A stretch of DNA of 64,000 nt. It comes from CAYRAV01 sp964422365 (GTDB lineage: Bacteria > Bacillota > Clostridia > Lachnospirales > Lachnospiraceae). Of the stretch, positions 33,352 to 40,532 are shown one piece after another. The position numbers and the translations under genes are program-made. The stretch is from contig CAYRAV010000004.1 in NCBI GenBank assembly GCA_964422365.1, positions 1 through 64,000 of the forward strand. Reading direction: 5' to 3'. The notes below the pieces were generated by a model that was not told the origin of the DNA, made no database searches, and saw only the letters and a program-made list of their open reading frames with translations. Numbering within the stretch: the stretch's first letter is position 1; every line of letters begins with the position of its first letter.

Positions 33352-34011
33352 ATGGAAGTAGATAGTTTATTGCAGAACATAGATTTTTCCGATGAAGAAC
33401 ATCGCAGACGGACAAAGAACATAATTGATGAAAAACTCCGACTGTTGATGTCAGATTCTCATAATATATCCAATATACATGAAAAATTGCTGGTATCTGC
33501 TCAAAAACAAGTTATTCCCTTTATTAATGCGATACTGGATTTCAAAAGCTTCCATGAATTTGCTGATTTAAAAAATGCCGTTGATTATATCATTACCTGT
33601 CAGCAGGAAAACAAAGAGCCGCCATTTCCTGAAATAGAAGATTATGATGAATTGTGTTACAATACAGCATTTATTTTTGATACCAATATGGAAGATGAAT
33701 GTGATGAGAGCGAAATAGAAAAATATAACCGTTTACGTGATGCATATTATATCGAAATTCCGCAAAAAGACCCTGAGACGCAAATCGTTGCAGAATATTT
33801 TTGGAGCTCTGTTTTTAGTGAATATTATAACTTTTTAGGCTACTTTAATGCTGAAAGCAGTGGTATTGAAAGAGATAAGAATATATGCAGAAACTTAATC
33901 ATGGAAATTCTTTTTGAGGTGCTTTGGGATTTAGACAATGAATGTGAACACACAATAGAAGATTCCTTTTTTAAAGAGGCTGTAACAAACCTGTTTGCTT
34001 ATGAAGAATAG
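33352..34011 (+). CDS. Hypothetical acidic protein
   Basis: 219 residues, strongly acidic, mostly helical, soluble. Examples are DFSDEEHRRRTKNIIDEKLR, ENKEPPFPEIEDYDELCYNT and LIMEILFEVLWDLDNECEHT. A perfect AGGAGG lies 5 bases before the ATG and the reading frame is intact, unlike its neighbours. I do not recognise the family. In this island it may be an immunity protein or a cargo gene of the decayed mobile element. Confidence 0.6.
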   Translation: MEVDSLLQNIDFSDEEHRRRTKNIIDEKLRLLMSDSHNISNIHEKLLVSAQKQVIPFINAILDFKSFHEFADLKNAVDYIITCQQENKEPPFPEIEDYDELCYNTAFIFDTNMEDECDESEIEKYNRLRDAYYIEIPQKDPETQIVAEYFWSSVFSEYYNFLGYFNAESSGIERDKNICRNLIMEILFEVLWDLDNECEHTIEDSFFKEAVTNLFAYEE

Positions 34012-34042
34012 TAAACAGATTGTTTGGATACAGGAAAAATGA

Positions 34043-34150
34043 GCATATGGGGAATGCCCTGTTGTAGAAGTAAAGGATGATTATAGTGAAACAGAATTAG
34101 TTGTGGTTACTTTTGGAAAATTTTTATATGAGTATTTTGACAAAGAGTAA
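34043..34150 (+). pseudogene. C-terminal fragment of an SUKH-like protein
   Basis: After a stop codon the frame reads AYGECPVVEVKDDYSETELV then VVTFGKFLYEYFDKE. This resembles the tail of SMI1/KNR4-type proteins (CPV, acidic turn, SF-x2-FL). The same frame is open a little before the stop (IVWIQEK). It is a remnant only. Confidence 0.4.
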
Positions 34151-34262
34151 TACAACTTCAAGTTTGACTAACTAACCATTACCACAATCACAACTGAATA
34201 AGTAACACAGTATCAGAGCGTATCAGTCTATGTGCTCTATTTTTATATAAAGGAGCAGATTT

Positions 34263-34414
34263 GTGAGCAAAAACAATAAAACTGGGCAGAGAACCCACCG
34301 ACAGCAGACACCCACAAAATCATTGTGGAAAAGCATTATGTAGGCACTGAAAAAATGGAAACTGTATTCAAGCGGATAGCCGAGGAACAGATAACAAAAA
34401 AGTTAAGGAAATAG
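34263..34414 (+). pseudogene. Frameshifted small transposon-encoded gene
   Basis: AAAGGAG precedes a GTG start: MSKNNKTGQRT. The plausible continuation is in the other frame (NPPTADTHKIIVEKHYVGTE, then KMETVFKRIAEEQITKKLRK and stop). It resembles the short proteins encoded just upstream of the large serine recombinase in Tn4451/Tn1549-like elements of clostridia. One frameshift breaks it. Confidence 0.5.
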
Positions 34415-34417
34415 CAG

Positions 34418-34540
34418 AAAACCATGCTGAAATAGTATGCAAAGCACAACAATTTTCTGAACTGTCAGTTCTATGTTAATGACGGTTACAGCGGTACGAA
34501 CTATGACCGCCCTGCCTTCCAACAGCTTATCGAGGATATA
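34418..34540 (+). pseudogene. Remnant of a large serine recombinase
   Basis: The frame reads KTMLK, a TAG, then YAKHNNFLNCQFYVNDGYSG and TNYDRPAFQQLIEDI. The phrase YVNDGYSGTNYDRPAFQQL is typical of the resolvase domain of TnpX-type large serine recombinases. It stops eight bases before the kdsC stop codon, which marks a deletion junction or element edge. Confidence 0.7.
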
Positions 34541-34547
34541 CAAATCA

Positions 34548-35012
34548 TTACACCATTTTTTCCAAATAATCAACAAACTCTCTTACTGCTCCATTTCCAC
34601 CTTCTTTTTCACAAACATAATCAACTTGTAATTTTATCTCATCAACCGCATTACAAGGACATGCTGTTATGCCACACAGTTTTATACACTCTAAATCATT
34701 TAAGTCATCACCTATATACGCAATTTCATGACATTCAGCCTGAAATTTTCCCATCACTTGCTTTAGTGCCTGTATTTTATCCATCTGCCCCTGCATAACC
34801 TCTGCTATTCCAAGTTCTTTACATCTCATTTCTGTAATTGCAGAAACACGCCCTGTAATAATAACAGGTACAATATTATATTTGGGAAGAATATTTCTAA
34901 TTCCATAACCATCTTGTGCATGAAACACTTTTATGTATTCTCCTTGTGCTGACATATAAATATGTCCAGTTGTTAAAGTCCCATCTACATCCATAACTAA
35001 CATTTTTATCAT
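34548..35012 (-). CDS. kdsC: KdsC-like 3-deoxy-D-manno-octulosonate 8-phosphate phosphatase
   Basis: 154 residues, HAD superfamily type C0 (YrbI/KdsC): DVDGTLTTGHIYMS at the N-terminus (nucleophile Asp and acid/base Asp), VIITGRVSAITEMR and the metal-binding IGDDLNDLECI. It should remove phosphate from Kdo-8-P. Its start overlaps the stop of the CMP-sugar synthetase gene by four bases (ATGA). It is the last gene of a five-gene minus-strand operon. Related phosphatases act on Neu5Ac-9-P or KDN-9-P; kdsA in the same operon favours Kdo. Confidence 0.85.
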   Translation of the reverse strand: MIKMLVMDVDGTLTTGHIYMSAQGEYIKVFHAQDGYGIRNILPKYNIVPVIITGRVSAITEMRCKELGIAEVMQGQMDKIQALKQVMGKFQAECHEIAYIGDDLNDLECIKLCGITACPCNAVDEIKLQVDYVCEKEGGNGAVREFVDYLEKMV

Positions 35013-35662
35013 TTTTTTGCAAGCTCACTTTCTGCAATCGACTTAGCTAGCATAAACTGATCCATTGTATCAATTTCTACTGCCTCAATTGCATCTACTT
35101 CCTGAATATAAGGACAAAAACCAATTCTCCTTCTATACTTTTCCCACAATTCTTTGAAAAAAATATAAAAAGAACTGGTTTCTATATATATTGGTTCAAT
35201 TTCCTGTGTACGAGGGATATGATTCAGTTCATAATTGATTGGATTCTGCCTATACCATGAAAATGTCTGCACCTTTTGTGCACTAAATGCCGAATCATAT
35301 TTATCATATAGTACTTTCTCCAAAGCATGTTCCACACTTTCTACTTTAGTAAATGGTGACGTTGTATGAGCAAGTATATAAATATCTGCATCCACTTCCC
35401 TCAAAAAAGAACTATAAATCTCCTCTCCTTTCACTAAATTTCCATCTAACTCTTTCCTTCTTTTTTTAAAAACTGCTCCCACTGGAAGATACTCCATTAC
35501 CTGTTCATCACTGCAATATATACATACTTCATCAATTTTATTTACCTTTAATAATGTATTTACTAAATGATAACACATAGGATGTTTTCCTAATGTCAGT
35601 ATATTCTTATTAGGAACTCTCTCACTGTTCAACTTAATTGGTACTAATGCAACAATTTTCAT
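35009..35662 (-). CDS. CMP-sugar synthetase (acylneuraminate cytidylyltransferase family; KdsB role by context)
   Basis: 217 residues. It belongs to the NeuA/KdsB nucleotidyltransferase fold: VALVPIKLNSERVPNKNI is the CTP-binding loop, and LAHTTSPFTKVESVEHALEK and EVDAIEAVEIDTMDQFMLAK follow. By sequence it is closer to NeuA-like proteins than to classical KdsB, but in an operon with kdsA, kdsD and kdsC it most likely activates Kdo, or a related octulosonate, with CTP. Ribosome site AGGAGTAGGAAG. Confidence 0.8.
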   Translation of the reverse strand: MKIVALVPIKLNSERVPNKNILTLGKHPMCYHLVNTLLKVNKIDEVCIYCSDEQVMEYLPVGAVFKKRRKELDGNLVKGEEIYSSFLREVDADIYILAHTTSPFTKVESVEHALEKVLYDKYDSAFSAQKVQTFSWYRQNPINYELNHIPRTQEIEPIYIETSSFYIFFKELWEKYRRRIGFCPYIQEVDAIEAVEIDTMDQFMLAKSIAESELAKK

Positions 35663-35673
35663 CTTCCTACTCC

Positions 35674-37392
35674 TTACCTGCTTTCTAGTCTTTTCTCAAT
35701 AATCTCTAATTGTTCTTTTGCTTTTCTATGTGCATTTTTTGTAAAAATCTGACATTGTTCAAAACATCTTTTTGCATCCGAATACTGTTCTAATTTCATA
35801 TTTGACATTCCTTCATAAAAAAAAGCTGAAAGCAGATAATTTTCCATATCTCCTAACTCCTTTACATATTGATTTTTCCCCATTCCAATATACTTTTCAA
35901 AAGCATCAACTGCTTCCTTATATTGACTTTGCGAATACAATGCCCTTCCTAACACAAAATAGTAAAACTTCCCACACACAGTAATATTTTCTTTGGAAAA
36001 TTCAAAGATCTTATTGAGTTTTCCGCTATTTAAAATCAATCTCAAAAGATATGACTGGGATATAGAATCCGAAGGAATATCCTTGCTATACTCCAACAAT
36101 TTTTCGCACATTATATCCTTTAATTCCCATATATTTTTACTATGCAATTCTCCCATTACATAAAGTTTCTCAATATACTCTCCAATCTTATTATTGGGGG
36201 GTACAAAACACATATCCTTATAAAATCTTCTCTCAACAGAATACATATAATTTTTTTTTCGTAAGTCTATAATTGCCTCTATAGACAATGTGTCATCAGC
36301 TGCAAACTGTTCTTTTGCTACATCATAATAAAATTCCCCTAATTTAGGATATCTGCCTTTGCTTAAAAACTCTTTCCAAATCCACTCTATGATAGTAACC
36401 ATCTTTTCACTAACATTACAAACAGAATAAATTTGTTTCTTTATATGTTCCTCTTTACATTTCAATCCCTCTGGCAGATATCTAAGTGCTTCCTTATAAT
36501 CTACCATACAGTTACTTGATGCCATTATAGCACGACCTGGTTTCCAATGTGTCTCTATTCTCAAATCTGCATTTTCTTCATTTGGAAGATGATCTAAAAT
36601 AATAAGGCCTTTTCCCTGTACTGCTGCATCAATATATGCAGTTGTATACATACAAATTACTGTGTGTGCCTTTGCTATTTCTTTATTAAGATCTTTGTGT
36701 TCCTGTAATAGCACTAAATTATCTGGAATCACTCCTTTTGTTAATTCAGTTATTACTGTATATAAATGTAAGGTATTCTTATGTGTCACATTTGTATCTC
36801 CTTTTAAAAACCGAGGCTTTACAACTAATTCATAATTTGGAAATTTTTCGCACACAGATAATAGAAATTTTGCTACTTCCCTCTTGCCTTCCATTCCAAA
36901 AGGATAGTGCCCGCTGTCAATAAACAAAAAACGATTTGTAATTTCATCTATATGCTTTATATCTTCCATATCATGTTTCGGATCCCCTACAATCATATAG
37001 GTGCATTCTGTTCGATGTCCATAGTTTAATTTTGGTCTCCATCCTCCACCTCTCTCAAACATAAAATCAGTTCCCCAAATTGGTTCATCTAAGTAGGTAG
37101 TATCAAACGAAAAATAATATATTTCTGCCAGCATCAATTCGCTATTATCTATAAATATCTGCTCAAAAAAAGCTGGAAATACAAATGCAATATCATATTC
37201 TTCCATCTTTTTTCTTGTAAGACTGTATGCATCTTTTATTTCAATATCACTTTTTTCAACCATATACAAATGATTTTTCTCTAAAAAATAACTATATACA
37301 TCAACTTTGTGTCCTCTGTCTATCATTTTTCTCAAAATATGAGCGATTGTAAAATTATTGGTATCTCTTCTAAGAACCATTATTACTTTCAT
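35674..37392 (-). CDS. Putative GT-B-type glycosyltransferase with C-terminal TPR-like repeats
   Basis: 572 residues, no membrane segments. The N-terminal part starts MKVIMVLRRDTNNFTIAHIL, as glycosyltransferases of the GT-B fold do. A second Rossmann-like half contains LVVKPRFLKGDTN, AKAHTVICMYTTAYIDAAVQ and GKGLIILDHLPNEENADL. The last 150 residues look like TPR helices (YYFVLGRALYSQSQYKEAVD, FFYEGMSNMKLEQYSDAKRC). Its place in the operon suggests that it transfers the CMP-activated sugar to a cell-surface glycan; that role is inference. I do not recognise a CAZy family. Confidence 0.65.
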   Translation of the reverse strand: MKVIMVLRRDTNNFTIAHILRKMIDRGHKVDVYSYFLEKNHLYMVEKSDIEIKDAYSLTRKKMEEYDIAFVFPAFFEQIFIDNSELMLAEIYYFSFDTTYLDEPIWGTDFMFERGGGWRPKLNYGHRTECTYMIVGDPKHDMEDIKHIDEITNRFLFIDSGHYPFGMEGKREVAKFLLSVCEKFPNYELVVKPRFLKGDTNVTHKNTLHLYTVITELTKGVIPDNLVLLQEHKDLNKEIAKAHTVICMYTTAYIDAAVQGKGLIILDHLPNEENADLRIETHWKPGRAIMASSNCMVDYKEALRYLPEGLKCKEEHIKKQIYSVCNVSEKMVTIIEWIWKEFLSKGRYPKLGEFYYDVAKEQFAADDTLSIEAIIDLRKKNYMYSVERRFYKDMCFVPPNNKIGEYIEKLYVMGELHSKNIWELKDIMCEKLLEYSKDIPSDSISQSYLLRLILNSGKLNKIFEFSKENITVCGKFYYFVLGRALYSQSQYKEAVDAFEKYIGMGKNQYVKELGDMENYLLSAFFYEGMSNMKLEQYSDAKRCFEQCQIFTKNAHRKAKEQLEIIEKRLESR

Positions 37393-37414
37393 AAAAAGAC
37401 TCCTTTATATTGTT

Positions 37415-38386
37415 TTAAATCAGTCCTGCTTTTACTATATCTGACAAACATATAGTTCCTACAATATTTCCACATTCTATCACTGGTACAACAGAAAATT
37501 TCTTATTATTCTCATCTAATTCCCGAATAAAATCAATCACTAAAATATTCCTTTTTGTAATAAACGGATTTTTACACATAACCATCTCAATCTTTTCATT
37601 TAACGCATGCTCTCCCTTTGCCTGAAGCAATCTTTTTAAATCACCATCTGTAAAAATCCCAAGAAAGTTTTTCTGTTCATTTACAATATTTACACATCCA
37701 ATTGCTTTTCGGCACATCTCAAATATTGCATCTTTTACTGTAGTACCACATAAAATAACAGGATTTTCATCTTCTTTTTTCATTAAATCAGATACTTTGA
37801 GGGTAAGTTTTCTGCCCAAAGTTCCTTTAGGGTGATATAATGCAAAATTTTCTGATTTAAAACCTCTAAGTTTAGCTACCGCTACTGCAAGTGCATCTCC
37901 CATGACCAATGCGACTGTCGTACTGGTAGTAGGTACTAAATTTCCCAGGAAAGCCTCTTTCATTTCTGGTAAAATAATCACTGTATCTGAATATTGTTCT
38001 AATGTACTGTCTTTACGTCCAATTATGCTGTACAACGGCACTCCAATCAATTTTATAGCAGGCAGTAAAGCTAGGATCTCATCTGTTTCTCCACTGTTTG
38101 TAATCGCTACTATCATGTCCTCCTGTGCTAATATTCCCAAATCTCCATGTGCCCCTTCACCCGGATGAAGAAAAAAAGCTCTTATTCCAAGACTTGCCAT
38201 AGTTGCTGCTATTTTTCTTGCAATATGTCCAGATTTTCCCATCCCCATGAAAATAACACGCCCTTTACATTCATGGATATGATTAGCAATTATTGTAAAT
38301 TCTTTTCCCAATATTTCTTTTGCCTTCTCTACTCCTTCTATCTCAATCTCAAATACCTTCTTTGCTTCCAACACAACATCTACCAT
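37415..38386 (-). CDS. kdsD: D-arabinose-5-phosphate isomerase (KdsD/GutQ family)
   Basis: 323 residues. An N-terminal SIS domain (MGMGKSGHIARKIAATMASL, HPGEGAHGDLGIL, ITNSGETDEILALLPAIK) is followed by two CBS domains (SDLMKKEDENPVI, IGCVNIVNEQKNFLGIFTDG, IVGTICLSDIVKAGLI). This is the classic KdsD layout, converting ribulose-5-P to arabinose-5-P, the substrate of KdsA. GAGAGGAAT lies ahead of the ATG, 12 bp after kdsA. Confidence 0.92.
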   Translation of the reverse strand: MVDVVLEAKKVFEIEIEGVEKAKEILGKEFTIIANHIHECKGRVIFMGMGKSGHIARKIAATMASLGIRAFFLHPGEGAHGDLGILAQEDMIVAITNSGETDEILALLPAIKLIGVPLYSIIGRKDSTLEQYSDTVIILPEMKEAFLGNLVPTTSTTVALVMGDALAVAVAKLRGFKSENFALYHPKGTLGRKLTLKVSDLMKKEDENPVILCGTTVKDAIFEMCRKAIGCVNIVNEQKNFLGIFTDGDLKRLLQAKGEHALNEKIEMVMCKNPFITKRNILVIDFIRELDENNKKFSVVPVIECGNIVGTICLSDIVKAGLI

Positions 38387-38398
38387 ATCTATTCCTCT

Positions 38399-39172
38399 CT
38401 AGTGTAACACTTCATAAACTTTCATTAACCGTTGAAGCATTCCCTCTAATTCCGTTATTTTTATCATATTAGAAGCATCTGACAATGCCATATCCGGCTC
38501 CTCATGGACCTCCATAAAAATCCAATCTACTGCACCTGTTGCCAGTGCTGCCTTTGCCAAAGGCTCCACATTTTCACGATTTCCTCCTGTAGCATTTCCC
38601 ATACCTCCCGGCTTCTGCACACTATGCGTAGCATCAAATACTATCGGAAAACCGATTTTTCTCATCTCCACCAAACTGGTCATATCTACTACCAGTGTAT
38701 TATATCCAAAAATCGTACCTCTCTCGCATAATAGAATATCGCTATTCCCCATCTCTATTAATTTATCTGCCACATTCTGCATATCCCATGGTGCCAGAAA
38801 TTGTGCTTTCTTTATATTAATTTTCTTTCCTGTCTTTGCTGCCGCAGATAATAAATCTGTCTGCCTGCATAAAAATGCAGGAATTTGAATAATATCTGCT
38901 ACTTTGGCTACACTCTCTGCCTGCCATGGCTCATGTATATCTGTTACAATTTTCAGCCCATATATATCTTTCACTTTTTGTAAAATTTTTAACCCTCTTT
39001 CCAATCCAGGCCCACGAAAAGAAGATATTGAAGTCCTATTTGCTTTATCAAAAGATGCCTTAAAATAATACTCCATGCCAAGCCTTTTTGTTATTTCCTT
39101 CATCTTTTCTGCTGTCCGCATAATCATATCTTCTGATTCTATTACACAAGGTCCTGCTATTAAAGAAAACAT
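38399..39172 (-). CDS. kdsA: 3-deoxy-8-phosphooctulonate synthase
   Basis: 257 residues. It matches KdsA closely: LIAGPCVIES, YFKASFDKANRTSISSFRGP, VTDIHEPWQAESVAKVADII, CRQTDLLSAAAKTGKKINIK, LCERGTIFGYNTLVVDM and DATHSVQKPGG. It condenses PEP with arabinose-5-P to give Kdo-8-P. These motifs separate it from NeuB and AroF-type DAHP synthases. It is the first gene of the operon; GGGGGAGAT precedes the ATG. Confidence 0.95.
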   Translation of the reverse strand: MFSLIAGPCVIESEDMIMRTAEKMKEITKRLGMEYYFKASFDKANRTSISSFRGPGLERGLKILQKVKDIYGLKIVTDIHEPWQAESVAKVADIIQIPAFLCRQTDLLSAAAKTGKKINIKKAQFLAPWDMQNVADKLIEMGNSDILLCERGTIFGYNTLVVDMTSLVEMRKIGFPIVFDATHSVQKPGGMGNATGGNRENVEPLAKAALATGAVDWIFMEVHEEPDMALSDASNMIKITELEGMLQRLMKVYEVLH

Positions 39173-39615
39173 TTTTATCTCCCCCTCAAATTTTACATTC
39201 TCTTAAACATTTCCATTTTATAACTATAAATGATTTTTAAATATCTTATAACCAACTATATTATCACACCAATAACGATGCACTCTGCATTAGGACAAAA
39301 CAAAGAAAAGAAATGGTATGATATATCAACAACTGCTGGCAACAGGGCATTCATACAAACACTACTCTCGTTTTTACTATTTTCCTTTAATATTTATCAA
39401 AAAGTAACAATGATTTTTTCGCTTTTGTAGTATAATAAACTTGTCTATCTTGCTCCAAATAATCTATACAATCAGAAAAAACCGCATATTAAGAAATACT
39501 GTATGAAAATCCGGACATTTCCAACAGTATTCTGCTTTTTATACTTCTTTCTGAAATTAGAATTATTCTAGAGTGTGTTTGTTTTACCTAATTTTCACTA
39601 CAAATATCTTTATTT

Positions 39616-39805
39616 GTAACTGTTCAGAAGGTGTGAAGTCATATGTGCAGATTGTACATGGGAGCTTGCTCATAAAGTACCATTTGCACATATATGGCTT
39701 CATAGCTGGTAACAACATCATGAGCAAAATAACCAGCCAATGCATTTTGTTTTAGTGAATAGGTATATTCTTTCATTTTGTGAATGACACCTTCTAAACA
39801 GTTAC
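39616..39805. repeat. Family D palindromic repeat, long copy
   Basis: Termini GTAACTGTTCAGAAGGTGT and the inverse of GTAACTGTTTAGAAGGTGTC bound about 190 bp. The inner part (ACATGGGAGCTTGCTCATAA) resembles family B, so the two families are related. Confidence 0.7.
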
Positions 39806-39818
39806 CTTTATTTTTTCT

Positions 39819-39892
39819 TTTCTCTAAATTTTATAGAAATAGTATATCTCTTATTTTAGAGAAAGTCAATATATTTTTTCGTTTTTTAGAGA
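39819..39892 (+). promoter_or_regulatory. Candidate operator repeats of the XRE regulator
   Basis: TTTCTCTAAA at 39819 is inverted as TTTAGAGAAA about 28 bases later, and a third half-site TTTAGAGAT follows at about 39885. All are 40-110 bases before the XRE start codon. Autoregulation is inferred from position. Confidence 0.45.
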
Positions 39893-39930
39893 TTTTTGTA
39901 GAACATAACATTATTATAGGAGGTCGCATT

Positions 39931-40275
39931 ATGAACACCATAGGAACCCGCATTAAAGAACGCAGAAAAAATTTAGGCTTTACTCAATTAAATATCAAAG
40001 AACTCACTGGTATCTCTTCTGGAAATATGAGTGATATTGAGAACGGAAAATGTCTGCCTACTGCGTCGGCACTAATCAAACTATCTAAAACCCTTAACTG
40101 TAGTATTGACTGGATCTTAACTGGAACCACTTCATGTTGTGAGGAATTCTATTTCTCTGATATCAGAGAACATAATTTAATACTAGGATTCCGTAATCTG
40201 CCTAAAGAAGAACAGGAAGAATTTTTAGGTATTCTGGATTTAAAACTAAAAAAAATACAAACAGGAAACTATTGA
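39931..40275 (+). CDS. XRE-family transcriptional regulator
   Basis: 114 residues from ATG 39931 (AGGAGG 7 bases upstream); the open frame extends upstream through repeat DNA, which is unlikely to be coding. A helix-turn-helix of the Cro/CI type is clear: IGTRIKERRKNLGFTQLNIK, LTGISSGNMSDIENGKCLPT, ASALIKLSKTLNCSIDWILT. The C-terminal 45 residues form a short helical tail (GFRNLPKEEQEEFLGILDLK). Target genes are unknown. Confidence 0.88.
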   Translation: MNTIGTRIKERRKNLGFTQLNIKELTGISSGNMSDIENGKCLPTASALIKLSKTLNCSIDWILTGTTSCCEEFYFSDIREHNLILGFRNLPKEEQEEFLGILDLKLKKIQTGNY

Positions 40276-40348
40276 AAAAAGAAATCTGCTTCACAAGTTC
40301 TTTAAGAAGTACTTACTTAGAAAATTCACACAACCTAAATTCCATATA

Positions 40349-40386
40349 AAAACAGCCTATACATAATATAAGTATAGACTGTTTTT
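40349..40386 (+). terminator. Terminator of the XRE gene
   Basis: AAAACAGCCTATAC and GTATAGACTGTTTT form a 14-bp stem with one mismatch, followed by TTTATAT. Confidence 0.75.
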
Positions 40387-40532
40387 ATATATCGTTGCAG
40401 CAACTGTTCACAAGGCAATGCCCCATTGACTATTTGTTGAGATACTTTCGAAGCTGATAGGAAATTCCGCCTCCCTCGCTTTGCAAAGTATTTTTTAGTT
40501 TGTTGACAATAGTGTCACTATATCTGCTCTTA

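Larger units (their letters stand above)
39173..39930. other. Intergenic region between the kds operon and the XRE gene
   Basis: 758 bp without a supported gene. The left part should contain the kdsA promoter. At 39571-39581 there is a bare family-A terminus (GAGTGTGTTTG) after TA. A long family-D repeat fills 39616-39805 and candidate operator repeats lie at 39819-39892. Confidence 0.6.

Noticed and set aside
35009..35662. Sialic-acid (NeuA) function for the CMP-sugar synthetase
   Set aside because: There is no neuB or neuC; kdsA, kdsD and kdsC in the same operon favour a Kdo-type substrate.
39571..39581. Bare GAGTGTGTTTG as a further family-A copy
   Set aside because: Only 11 bases match; kept as a note in the intergenic entry.
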